Positions 8,723 to 17,246 of a stretch of 64,000 bases of DNA are shown one piece after another. A program made the translations under genes and the position numbers. Source of the DNA: Clostridium sp. AN503 (GTDB lineage Bacteria; Bacillota; Clostridia; Lachnospirales; Lachnospiraceae); contig NZ_JBFDTP010000002.1 in assembly GCF_040719375.1 (NCBI RefSeq), forward strand, positions 3,029,001 through 3,093,000, read 5' to 3'. A model generated the notes under the pieces. The model was not told the DNA's origin. It saw only the letters and a program-made list of their open reading frames with translations, and searched no databases. Position 1 is the first letter of the stretch, and each line of letters begins with the position of its first letter.

Positions 8723-10983
8723 CTGTATTGTGCCGGGCTCATACCCGTAGATTTTTTAAAGATCCGGTTGAAATGCTCCGGGTTGTTATAACCGACCATT
8801 TCCCCGATCTCATACATCTTAAATGTGGTCGTTTTGATCAGCTCCTTCGCCTTCTGCACCCGCAGTCCGGTCAGATAAGAGAGGAAGGTCTCCCCACATT
8901 CTTTTGTAAACTTGGTGGTGAAATATTTTTCACTTAGATCCACATATTCAGCCACCTCTTTCAGTGCCAGGTCCGGATTCTGGTAATGCTCCATAATATA
9001 GTGCTTGGCCCTCGTCACCGCATCGGTCTGCACCACATCCAACTGGCTGTTGCTGTAGTCCGCCACCCAGGATAAATAATTGGTCACCCACAGGCGCAGG
9101 CTGCGGATATCGTCGATCCGCCGCAGCTTCTCATAATAGTCCACAGACTGCCCGAAGATCCCGTTAAAATCAGCATCGGACTGTAAAAACTGGCGCGCTG
9201 TAGCCAAAACGGCTGCCAGAGTACGGTTCCTGCCCTGGTCTAAGGTCTCCGCCTGCAGCTTTTGCAGCATCCGTTCTTTTTCTTCCGAAATAGTCTTCTC
9301 GTCCGCTATGTAAAGAGCCGCCGCCAGCTTCCCATACTCCGGCGCCAGATCCGCGATCGCCCTGTATTGGCCGTAATCCCGGTTTAAGTCGAGGACCGCG
9401 CCCTCACCGGCCAGTATGCATAAGTCATAACAGTTTAAGACCTCCTCCACCTGGAGCGTAAACTGACGATAGTCCGCCTGCACCTTTCCGATACAGACAG
9501 ACAGGCTTAAGTCCGCCACTGCTTTCCCCACCCGCAAAAGCTCCTTCAGCATAGCGTAAAGATTCTCTTCAAAATAGGGTTCTGTAATGCGATAATATAC
9601 CACAAACCGCTCCGGGTCCACCGCTTCCATGACACAGCGGGATGCAAAACGGGGAATTGTATCGAACTCCGCCGCCAGCTTCCTGGCGCACTGTTTCCGT
9701 CCTTCTCCCTTTTCTCTGTATGTTCCGGGAAAAACCGCAAACAGCAGATACTGGTCCGCAAAAAAGTCCGCAGACAGTTTCTTCACTTCCTCCGGGGTCA
9801 TCTCTCCCCGCACCAGCGCTCCCATATAATCGGACGGCAGCTTCGCCGAATGCTTCATCTTCTCCTCATAGTCCGCGATCAGCGCCCTTAAGCGCCGCAC
9901 CATGGCATTGAAGGAATGGAGCATGGCCCGCACCTCCCCCTGGCCTGCCGGGGACAGATGCACATCAAGCATCCCCTCCTCCACCTGCTTAAGCCCGTGG
10001 CTCATCTGCTGGACCGGCTGGATGATCTGCCTTAAGAAATACTGGGAAAAGGTCGTATACAAAGCCAGGACTACCGCCATCGCCAGCAAAAGCATCGCCG
10101 CCACCACATGGTAATCGGCTGTCAGCTCCTTGCGTTTTACATAGCTCTCCAGCTTCCAGTCATTTCCAAAAACCTCAAGCGGGGTTTCCACCCTGATGTA
10201 GGAGCTTTCCCTCACTCCCGGTTCAGACAGGCTCCGGGACTGGTACACCACACCTCCCGCGCCGTCCACGATCCGGGTATAGCCGATCTTGTTCTTCTTC
10301 TGACGGTATCCCGTATTGTAAGTCTTTATCTTGTCGGAAGCGCCGCTCACCTGAAAGAAACAGACCATCTCGATCTTTTCCGACCGGTCCAACACCACAT
10401 CGGGGGCCATGGCTGCCACCAACACAAAAGAATCTGCGGTCCCGCCGTTATACAGGTCCACATCATTGGTATCATAACTTCCCATGACCACCCGGTTCTT
10501 TTGCTCTAATGCCTGCTGATACCACCGCTCCTGCCGGATCTCCTCCGACGGGATCAGGATATCATTTTTGAAAAAGGTCTCCCTGCCGTCCTTCATGTAG
10601 AATGCCACCGATACGATATCCTTCACCGGCTCTGTGGCATAGCTGGCCGCCTCGTAGAGCTTCCGCTCGCTCTGGTAACGCTTATTGTAATCCGGCGTGT
10701 CCGTGTCAGCAGCCAGGGCCAGAAGCTCCCCGTTGTTGGCATAAGCCATATGGGAGAGCCTCATGGATATCTGCTCCATATCGGAGACCAGTTCTGCCAC
10801 CACCGCTTCCTGTGCACGCTCCACGTTCTCTAATGCCTGCTGCCGGAATACCCGGTTTAAAATGGTCAGGGAAAGGATCAGCACGATGATGACCGGCACG
10901 ATCACCAGACCGATAAAAGAGGAATAGTATATAGTTTTCAATGAACGGTGTTTCCTGTTTTTTGACGGTACCCTGCCCTTCAA
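8710..10983 (-). CDS. Membrane sensor with extracellular Cache-like domain, HAMP and AraC-type DNA-binding domain
   Basis: A one-component regulator of about 757 residues. A first helix near residues 20-40 and a second near 300-320 flank an extracellular region (Cache-like). HAMP follows (FSQYFLRQIIQPVQQMSHGLKQVEEGMLD), then a linker and a C-terminal AraC/XylS domain with YIMEHYQNPDLALKEVAEYVDLSEKYF and GYNNPEHFNRIFKKSTGMSPAQYR. It probably senses the sugar or its binding protein and activates the adjacent transporter-lacLM operon. The open frame reaches an ATG at 11001 that overlaps the hydrogenase stop (TAATG), but GGAGG placed 7 bases before a TTG at 10983 makes TTG the better start. Confidence 0.85.
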   Translation of the reverse strand: MKGRVPSKNRKHRSLKTIYYSSFIGLVIVPVIIVLILSLTILNRVFRQQALENVERAQEAVVAELVSDMEQISMRLSHMAYANNGELLALAADTDTPDYNKRYQSERKLYEAASYATEPVKDIVSVAFYMKDGRETFFKNDILIPSEEIRQERWYQQALEQKNRVVMGSYDTNDVDLYNGGTADSFVLVAAMAPDVVLDRSEKIEMVCFFQVSGASDKIKTYNTGYRQKKNKIGYTRIVDGAGGVVYQSRSLSEPGVRESSYIRVETPLEVFGNDWKLESYVKRKELTADYHVVAAMLLLAMAVVLALYTTFSQYFLRQIIQPVQQMSHGLKQVEEGMLDVHLSPAGQGEVRAMLHSFNAMVRRLRALIADYEEKMKHSAKLPSDYMGALVRGEMTPEEVKKLSADFFADQYLLFAVFPGTYREKGEGRKQCARKLAAEFDTIPRFASRCVMEAVDPERFVVYYRITEPYFEENLYAMLKELLRVGKAVADLSLSVCIGKVQADYRQFTLQVEEVLNCYDLCILAGEGAVLDLNRDYGQYRAIADLAPEYGKLAAALYIADEKTISEEKERMLQKLQAETLDQGRNRTLAAVLATARQFLQSDADFNGIFGQSVDYYEKLRRIDDIRSLRLWVTNYLSWVADYSNSQLDVVQTDAVTRAKHYIMEHYQNPDLALKEVAEYVDLSEKYFTTKFTKECGETFLSYLTGLRVQKAKELIKTTTFKMYEIGEMVGYNNPEHFNRIFKKSTGMSPAQYRKAP

Positions 10984-11000
10984 CGGATCGCCTCCACCCA

Positions 11001-12452
11001 TTAATGGCGGTGCATAGCCACCTGGTCTGCGCCCAGGTTCTTTAAGTTCTCATGTACTTCGCGCCCGTCCGCCTGGCCGATCAAAAGATCGCGGGCTTTC
11101 TTCGCCTCCTGCTCGGTCTTGTGCTTGCTGGGGCCGCCCACGCAGCCGCCGGTGCAGACCATGCCCTCCACAAAATCTGCCGGGAGCTTGCCGACCTTTA
11201 AAAGCAGCAGCGCCTTCTTGCACTCTGCCGCGCCGTTGCACTTCATCACGTTCGGCTCGATATCCTCGTTCATCTCCTTGAAGCACTCCACCACAGCCGC
11301 GGTCACGCCTCCTGCGTTGCCGAAGCGTTTGCCGAAGACGGAACCTTCCTGGTACACATTCTCCTCCGGCTCAAGCTCCACATCCTTCGCTTTCATCATG
11401 GCGCGGATCTCGCCAAAGGTCATGGCGTAGTCTGCATTCCCTGTGATATTTAAGTCCAGGGTCTCGCTCTTTTTCGCGATACACGGCCCGATAAATACAG
11501 TGATGGTCTCCGGGTCGCGCTCCTTTAACATCCTGGACACCGCGCACATGGGGGAAACCGTAGTGGACATATTGTCAAGCAGGGTCGGGAAATGCTGTTT
11601 GATCATATTCACAAATGCAGGGCAGCAGGAGGTGGTCATCTTCTTGCCCTCCTTGTAGGCTTCCGCCCACTCAGCAGCCTCAGCTGCCGCGGTCATATCG
11701 CCGCCCAAAGCAACCTCCACCATATCCGCAAAGCCGATCTTTTTAAGGGCGGTCTTCCAACTTGCCATGGTGATGTCCGGTCCGAACTGCCCTTCTGTAG
11801 CAGGAGCCACCATCGCCACAACCTTCTTGCCGGCCTTGATCAGATTGATCACATCCACCATAAAGGTCTTGGAACCGATCGCGCCGAAGGGGCAGCTGTG
11901 GATGCAGGCGCCGCACTGGATGCATTTCTCCTCGTCGATCACGCAGATGCCGTACTCGTCGTAGGTGATGGCATCCACCGGGCAGACCTTTTTACAGGGG
12001 CGCTCTAAATGGGCGATCGCATTGTACGGGCACGCATTGGCGCACATGCCGCATTCGCGGCACTTGTTGGGATCGATGTGGGCGCGGGTGTCGCTCATGG
12101 TGATCGCATCGAAATGACAGGAATTCTGGCACGCTTTGCCCATACATTTGCGGCAGTTGTCAGTCACCACATAGGAAGCGATGGGACACTCCTCGCAGGC
12201 CGCGCTGATGACGTGCACCACATTGCGGGAATCCTTGCCGGACGGGCACTGGCCTTCTGCAAGACGCACCCTCTGACGGATGATCTCCCGCTCCTTGTAG
12301 ATACAGCAGCGGAACTGGGCCTGGGGACCGGGGATGATCTTATATGGGATCTCCTCCTTGTCCTTATCCAGATCGCCGTCCCATGCCATCTTCGCTACCT
12401 CATATAAAACATCGTGCTTGATGCGTAAGATTGTTGCGTCATTTGTTATCAT
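11001..12452 (-). CDS. [FeFe]-hydrogenase, group B-like
   Basis: A 483-residue enzyme with several N-terminal [4Fe-4S] sites (CRKCMGKACQNSC, CRECGMCANACP, CIQCGACIHSCP, about residues 90-190) and an H-cluster domain. The three H-cluster loops read TSCCPAF (274-280), SPMCAVSR (300-307) and MVCTGGCVGG (431-440), so all four cysteines of the [4Fe-4S] subcluster are present. These loop variants and the fused ferredoxin domain match group B (M3-like) rather than group A enzymes, in which the second loop is MPCxxK. Group B enzymes reversibly reduce protons, probably with ferredoxin. The start has GGAGG ten bases upstream. The gene follows the sensory hydrogenase and phosphatase genes. Confidence 0.87.
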   Translation of the reverse strand: MITNDATILRIKHDVLYEVAKMAWDGDLDKDKEEIPYKIIPGPQAQFRCCIYKEREIIRQRVRLAEGQCPSGKDSRNVVHVISAACEECPIASYVVTDNCRKCMGKACQNSCHFDAITMSDTRAHIDPNKCRECGMCANACPYNAIAHLERPCKKVCPVDAITYDEYGICVIDEEKCIQCGACIHSCPFGAIGSKTFMVDVINLIKAGKKVVAMVAPATEGQFGPDITMASWKTALKKIGFADMVEVALGGDMTAAAEAAEWAEAYKEGKKMTTSCCPAFVNMIKQHFPTLLDNMSTTVSPMCAVSRMLKERDPETITVFIGPCIAKKSETLDLNITGNADYAMTFGEIRAMMKAKDVELEPEENVYQEGSVFGKRFGNAGGVTAAVVECFKEMNEDIEPNVMKCNGAAECKKALLLLKVGKLPADFVEGMVCTGGCVGGPSKHKTEQEAKKARDLLIGQADGREVHENLKNLGADQVAMHRH

Positions 12453-12486
12453 GATCTTTCATCCTCCTCATTTTCCCGTGTATTAA

Positions 12487-12542
12487 TGTAACTGTTCAGG
12501 ACGCCATCTTCTTGACCAAAAAATCCGTCCTGAACTGTTACA
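12487..12542. repeat. 17-bp inverted repeat between phosphatase and hydrogenase genes
   Basis: tgtaactgttcaggacg (12487-12503) and cgtcctgaactgttaca (12526-12542) are inverted copies with one mismatch, separated by 22 bp. No T run follows on the minus strand, so it does not look like a normal terminator. It fills most of the 92-bp gap between the SpoIIE-type phosphatase and the group-B hydrogenase. It could be an RNA processing hairpin or a protein site. Confidence 0.6.
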
Positions 12543-12544
12543 GA

Positions 12545-13726
12545 TCAATAATAGGTGACCGTCACCGGTTTCCCCATCTCTTCTACCACATGCTTTAACT
12601 GCTCTACCAGATTCTGACGGATACCCAGGTCAAAGGGCAGCCCCGGATTCTGGTAGGCGCTGTTGATCGCTTTTCCCACATACAGATGCAGCTCGGTGCA
12701 GTCCTCGATCAGCATCTTTGCCACCATGGACGCGCCGTTGGGCTTGTCAAGCTCCAGGAAGAACTCCTCCGAAACGGTCTCATTCTTCACGTAGCGTTTC
12801 AATAGCTGGATCACCCGGTTTAGGGTGAGCACGCCTTCTGTCACCAGCTCGATCCCCTTCATATAGGCGATCGGCGGGATATCCGGATCCACATAATCCA
12901 TGGATACGTCCAAAGGCCGTTTCAGCACCCGGGATACGATGGTGGCGCTGGTACCGCCGCACACGATGCGCTTGGTGGTCTCATCCCCGCCCATGAAATC
13001 CCGCACCATCTTCTCATCATCTGCCTGATCCCGGGCCGGGCCCGTCATCAGGTGCACCGGCTTGGCGTTGATAATGCGCATACAGGCCACCGTGGTGTCA
13101 TCTCCCGGACGGTACTGGTACAGTTCGTCGCAGGCGTGGCAGATCGCCGTCGCCAGACGCATGGCTGAGATGGTCAGGGCATACTGCTTCACCGCATACT
13201 GTGCTATGTCCTCCCACAGCCAGCCAAAGTTTAAGAGCTGCCCCACGCCGGCATGGATCGTGCCGTCGCTCATCAGGATCAGGGCGTCCCCTTTTTGTAC
13301 CTTGAAACGGTATTCATTGATCTTCTTGCCTTCCACCTCCCGGATGTTCTGGGGGATGGGCATCAGCTTCCCGCCGCGGATAAAAATGCAGCTCGGATTG
13401 TCGAACTCCACCAGATAGGCTTCCCCATTGTGAAAGACCTGAAGGATGCTGAAGGTCGCATAGGCCACCTGCCGCACCTGGCAGATCGGCAGGGTCTGCA
13501 CGATCGTCTCCACGCACTCCTCCAGAGTGGCGCCGTTTAAGAACATGGTCCCCAGGATCTTGGAAGTCAGGGTTGCCAGGATATTGGCCTTTACACCGCT
13601 TCCCATGCCGTCCGCAAGGATCATGATGTTGGAGTCCCTGGTCTGCAGGATCTCTACCTTGTCGCCGCAGAGGACCTCCGAAAATTTATTCAGGCTCTTG
13701 TAAGCAACGTCTACGGTAACTCCCAT
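12545..13726 (-). CDS. SpoIIE-family PP2C-type serine phosphatase
   Basis: A 393-residue protein with an N-terminal PP2C/SpoIIE domain: ILADGMGSGVKAN holds the metal-binding Asp, with LILMSDGTIHAGVG and a late PGDDTTVACMRI. Such enzymes dephosphorylate serine/threonine on regulators such as anti-sigma factor antagonists. The C-terminal 150 residues (from about 225) are a separate domain. Its ATG directly follows the stop codon of the sensory hydrogenase (TAGATG) with the GGAGG inside that gene, so the two are translationally coupled. Phosphatase linkage is the hallmark described for group C3 [FeFe]-hydrogenases; here it would pass a redox or H2 signal on. Confidence 0.86.
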   Translation of the reverse strand: MGVTVDVAYKSLNKFSEVLCGDKVEILQTRDSNIMILADGMGSGVKANILATLTSKILGTMFLNGATLEECVETIVQTLPICQVRQVAYATFSILQVFHNGEAYLVEFDNPSCIFIRGGKLMPIPQNIREVEGKKINEYRFKVQKGDALILMSDGTIHAGVGQLLNFGWLWEDIAQYAVKQYALTISAMRLATAICHACDELYQYRPGDDTTVACMRIINAKPVHLMTGPARDQADDEKMVRDFMGGDETTKRIVCGGTSATIVSRVLKRPLDVSMDYVDPDIPPIAYMKGIELVTEGVLTLNRVIQLLKRYVKNETVSEEFFLELDKPNGASMVAKMLIEDCTELHLYVGKAINSAYQNPGLPFDLGIRQNLVEQLKHVVEEMGKPVTVTYY

Positions 13727-15457
13727 CTATCTACCTCCGTTATCGCTGCCGTCCTCAAGCAGTGTCCGGCATAAGGTGGTCAGGGTAGTCTTGGTCTCCG
13801 CCGTCGTCTCTCCCAAAAGGCCCGCGATCTCCTGAGCAACCATCATCTGCTTGTGGATGACCTTCTGCGCCAGGTCGATGGTATCCAGCTTCTTCTCATA
13901 GTCCACCCGCGCCTGTTCTTCTTCCTTCGTAATATCGATGAAGGTGGCGAGCACTACATTTTCTTTCTCTATGTATACAATGTTCTGAAGGGTGTCCAGG
14001 TTTAGATCCGGATAGCTCACCTTCTTACCGTGAATGTTCTGATGAGTGTCGAATACCCACTGGAAATCCACCGGATCGATGAACTCATATAAGTACATCT
14101 GAAGTGCCTCCGCCCGGGTCTTGCCAAAATACTTCTCGCCCACGGCCGAGTACTCCATGATCTTCATGTTCTCATCCACGATCAGCACCACGTTGGGCGA
14201 GGTCTCCATCACCAGATTGGCGAAGGACTCGGACTTCTCGTACATGAACGGGATACACATGTTGAGCTCCGCCTTCTTCTGGAAAACGGCGATCGCCTTC
14301 TCCCGGCAGGTCGGATAGCCGCAGGCGCCGCAGTTTAGCTCGTCGTCCGGACGCAGCTTGCCTGTCATGGCCAGGATCTGCTGGACCTGGCTCTCTGTGG
14401 GGACAGGGTCCTTCGGGGAACGGTCCAGGAATATCTTTTTTAAGGATATGGCCTCTAAAACCGGGCCAGTCTCGGTCTTCGGGACCGGGTCCCTCTGGAT
14501 CGTCTCTTCCATATCCAGCTTCACCTTGAACCGGGATATGGTCTCGTCGTTGACGGTCGGCCCCTTGATGCAGCCGCCGGAGCACATATTCATCTCAATA
14601 AAGCAGCCGGTGATCTCACCCCGTATCATGCTGCGGCACAGATCCATACAGTTCTTCTCTCCGTGCACGTAGAACTTGCGGTAATGATCCACCTGTTTCT
14701 CCGTGGCAAGGACGGAATTCACCACGCCGTTGGTCACAGGGTAGAGGCGGTTCACCCGCGGGTCCATGTGGACAAACGGCATATCCTCGCAGTCCTCTAT
14801 GACGATGTCCTCCTCCTGAAGCCAGAGGTTGATGTCGTTGAAGTTAAGGACTGCGTCTATGTAGCCTTCGTGGCGCACATCCTGCGCCTCCCTTTTCTTG
14901 GCAATGCAGGGGCCAAGGAATACTACCTTCACATCGCCCATCTGCTTTTTGATCATCATCCCGTGGGCTACCATCGGCGACACCACCGGGGCCAGCCACG
15001 GGATCAGCTGGGGATAGTATTTTTCGATCAGGTCGTTGACGCTGGGACAGCAGGTGGTGATGATATTCTCCATCTGGCCTGCCTCCAATAACTGCGCATA
15101 CTCTTCCGTCACCAGGGCCGCGCCTTCTGAGGTCTCACGCACATCGGCGAAGCCAAGACGCATAAGGGCCGCGCGCACCTGGCCGATGGTATGGTATTTT
15201 AACAAGCCCATGTAGGACGGGGCTATGGATACCACCACCTTTTCGCCGCGGGCCAGCATCCCTTTTACCAGGCCCAGATCGCTGATGAGAGTCTTGGCTG
15301 ACTGGGGACAGATCTGCAGGCAGCGGCCGCACAGGATACAGTTGTCCGGCATGATCTCCGCCCGTCCGTCCTTTACCATGATGGCCTTGACTTCACAGTT
15401 GCGCACGCATTTGTAGCAGTGCCGGCACTTGGTTGCCTTAAAGTCAATTATCGCCAT
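13727..15457 (-). CDS. Sensory [FeFe]-hydrogenase homologue with PAS domain (HydS-like, group C)
   Basis: A 576-residue protein: 2x[4Fe-4S] ferredoxin domain (CRHCYKCVRNC and CILCGRCLQICP, residues 11-51), H-cluster domain (ITTCCPSV 133-140, SPMVAHG 160-166, NMCSGGCIKG 290-299), an Fe-S site CGACGYPTC (about 376-384) as in PF04060, and a PAS domain (about 415-510). Group C enzymes are thought to sense H2 or redox state. The second loop has Val where the neighbouring hydrogenase has a cluster-binding Cys. The start at 15457 is supported by GGGAGG and lies 1 bp after the stop of the upstream gene; an earlier in-frame start would overlap that gene. Confidence 0.87.
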   Translation of the reverse strand: MAIIDFKATKCRHCYKCVRNCEVKAIMVKDGRAEIMPDNCILCGRCLQICPQSAKTLISDLGLVKGMLARGEKVVVSIAPSYMGLLKYHTIGQVRAALMRLGFADVRETSEGAALVTEEYAQLLEAGQMENIITTCCPSVNDLIEKYYPQLIPWLAPVVSPMVAHGMMIKKQMGDVKVVFLGPCIAKKREAQDVRHEGYIDAVLNFNDINLWLQEEDIVIEDCEDMPFVHMDPRVNRLYPVTNGVVNSVLATEKQVDHYRKFYVHGEKNCMDLCRSMIRGEITGCFIEMNMCSGGCIKGPTVNDETISRFKVKLDMEETIQRDPVPKTETGPVLEAISLKKIFLDRSPKDPVPTESQVQQILAMTGKLRPDDELNCGACGYPTCREKAIAVFQKKAELNMCIPFMYEKSESFANLVMETSPNVVLIVDENMKIMEYSAVGEKYFGKTRAEALQMYLYEFIDPVDFQWVFDTHQNIHGKKVSYPDLNLDTLQNIVYIEKENVVLATFIDITKEEEQARVDYEKKLDTIDLAQKVIHKQMMVAQEIAGLLGETTAETKTTLTTLCRTLLEDGSDNGGR

Positions 15458-15458
15458 A

Positions 15459-15698
15459 TTACAGCCTCCCGAGGATTTCCTTCTCAAAGAATTCTTTGGT
15501 GTCTTCCGGTTTCAGGGAATGCAGGGTCCCGTCTACGGTCACGCAGACCCCGTTGACACAGTTGCCGGTGCAGAATGCGCCGTTTAAGTCAACCTTGTCT
15601 GATACGCCGTTCGCTTTTACCAGCTCCTGCATCTGCTGGATGATCTCTCTTGAACCCTTTAAATGACATGCGCTTCCGATACAGATAGTTACTCTCAT
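15459..15698 (-). CDS. [2Fe-2S] thioredoxin-like ferredoxin (NuoE/HydC C-terminal type)
   Basis: A 79-residue thioredoxin-fold ferredoxin. The four cluster cysteines are visible as CIGSAC (C6, C11) and CTGNC (C43, C47). Such small proteins resemble the C-terminal half of NuoE and usually shuttle electrons within hydrogenase complexes. It is the first gene of the hydrogenase cluster, with GGAGGG seven bases before the ATG. A promoter-like TTGACA (15783-15788 on the minus strand) followed 16 bases later by TAATAT lies upstream. It probably feeds electrons to the sensory or the catalytic hydrogenase. Confidence 0.85.
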   Translation of the reverse strand: MRVTICIGSACHLKGSREIIQQMQELVKANGVSDKVDLNGAFCTGNCVNGVCVTVDGTLHSLKPEDTKEFFEKEILGRL

Positions 15699-15826
15699 GA
15701 CTTATCCCTCCAATAAATACGTTATTCTCGCCATAGTTAGATTTATTATCTCATATTGACATATTATTATCAATTAGTTTTTTGTCAAAAAGCGTGTTTT
15801 TTATGGTGTACATCATTCTTTTCCGA

Positions 15827-15835
15827 TGTTATAAT
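15827..15835 (+). promoter_or_regulatory. Extended -10 promoter of the NitT/TauT-type ABC operon and its leader
   Basis: TGTTATAAT is an extended -10 on the plus strand with no good -35. It leaves a leader of about 160 nt before the binding-protein start at 16002. The leader has a small hairpin (ccgccg / cggtgg, 15869-15885) and an in-frame ATG at 15903 with its own GGAGAAG. I could not match it to a known riboswitch. The 303-bp interval 15699-16001 thus carries the divergent promoters of the two operons. Confidence 0.45.
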
Positions 15836-16001
15836 GTTCTTGTTCGTGCTTACCCAAAAGCCCCGCCGCACTCCGGTGGGTCCTGATGGAGAAGACAGAA
15901 TGAATACGATAACGATTCAGGGCAAGGCTGTCCTGAAGAAAGTAACTCCTGATTCTCATCTGGATGAAGATTGTACACGGACAGAAAGAGAGGATAAGAT
16001 T

Positions 16002-17153
16002 ATGAAAAAAGCATTACCGATCTTGATGGCATTATCCATGGCTGCAGCCCTTGGCGGCTGTTCCGGCAACAAACCGGCTGAGGCCACAACGGCGGCAGGG
16101 ACTACTGCTGACACAGCTGCAAAGACAGCTGAAACTACGGCTGCTAACACAGCTGAGGCCACAACGGCAAATGAGAGCGCCGATTCCAGCAAGCCCGCAG
16201 GCGCGGAGTCCGAAAGCAAGGCAGCTTCCGCACAGGCCGAACTTCCAAAAGCGCCGGATGTTACCGTCCGCACAGGCTCCCTGAAGGGACCGACCTCCAT
16301 GGGACTGGTACAGCTGATGGACAAGCAGGAAAAGGGAGAAGCCCTCTGCGATTATGAATTCACCATGGTAACTGCGGCGGACGAGCTGCTGGGCAAGGTG
16401 GTAAACGGTGATCTGGATATCGCTCTGGTGCCTGCCAATGTTGCCAGCGTACTCTATAACAAGACCGAGGGCGGGATCTCCGTCATCGATATCAATACCC
16501 TGGGCGTGCTGGATATCGTAGCATCTGACGATTCTATCAAGTCCATTGCCGATTTAAAAGGCAAGACCCTCTATCTGACTGGGAAAGGTACTACGCCCGA
16601 CTATGTGATCCGCTACCTGCTCACCGAGAACGGACTCAGCGATTCCGATGTGACCCTGGAGTATAAGTCCGAAGCCGCAGAGGTCGCCGCTGTCTTAAAG
16701 GACCAGGCGGACGCGATCGGCCTGCTCCCGCAGCCGTTTGTCACTGCCGCCTGCGCGCAGAACGAGAACTTAAAGATCGTGCTGGATTTAACAAAAGAAT
16801 GGCAGGCTGTGCAGGGCAATGGCGGCAGCCAGTTAGTCACCGGCGTGACAATCGTGCGCAACGCATTTCTTGAAGAATACCCGGATGCAGTCACTCTGTT
16901 CCTTGCAGAGCACAAGGAATCCGCCGCATTTGCCAACGAAAACCCGGACGAGGCCTCTGAGCTGATCGCTGCCGCCGGCATCATTGAAAAAGCCCCGATC
17001 GCAAAAAAAGCGCTTCCCTACTGCAATATCACCTGTATAACCGGAGAAGAGATGAAGACGGCGCTGAGCGGCTATCTCAAGGTACTGTCCGACCAGGACC
17101 CCAAGTCTGTAGGCGGCAAGCTGCCTGAGGACGGATTCTACTTTATCCCATAA
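16002..17153 (+). CDS. ABC transporter substrate-binding lipoprotein (NitT/TauT/thiamine-precursor type)
   Basis: About 383 residues. MKKALPILMALSMAAALGGC is a lipoprotein signal peptide with Cys20, followed by a Thr/Ala/Glu-rich linker to about residue 70. The mature part (TVRTGSLKGPTSMGLVQLMD, ELLGKVVNGDLDIALVPANVASVLYNKT, TPDYVIRYLLTENGL) fits the NMT1/SsuA family, which delivers nitrate, sulfonates, aromatic acids or pyrimidine precursors to a two-gene ABC transporter. The start at 16002 is chosen for the signal peptide and an AGAGAGGA site; ATGs at 15756 and 15903 are in frame but would bury the signal peptide. The transported compound is unknown. Confidence 0.85.
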   Translation: MKKALPILMALSMAAALGGCSGNKPAEATTAAGTTADTAAKTAETTAANTAEATTANESADSSKPAGAESESKAASAQAELPKAPDVTVRTGSLKGPTSMGLVQLMDKQEKGEALCDYEFTMVTAADELLGKVVNGDLDIALVPANVASVLYNKTEGGISVIDINTLGVLDIVASDDSIKSIADLKGKTLYLTGKGTTPDYVIRYLLTENGLSDSDVTLEYKSEAAEVAAVLKDQADAIGLLPQPFVTAACAQNENLKIVLDLTKEWQAVQGNGGSQLVTGVTIVRNAFLEEYPDAVTLFLAEHKESAAFANENPDEASELIAAAGIIEKAPIAKKALPYCNITCITGEEMKTALSGYLKVLSDQDPKSVGGKLPEDGFYFIP

Positions 17154-17246
17154 GTACCACAAAAACTGCCGCTGCCGGACACAGCAGCCAGCTCTATAGA
17201 AACATGTATACAAACAGGCAAACTACTGAAAGAATAAGGAGCAGCC

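Noticed and set aside
15842..16001. Possible thiamine pyrophosphate or guanidine riboswitch
   Set aside because: Some words recall the TPP core (cctgattctcatctggat), but the CUGAGA element and the paired layout are missing; ykkC-type motifs were also not found.
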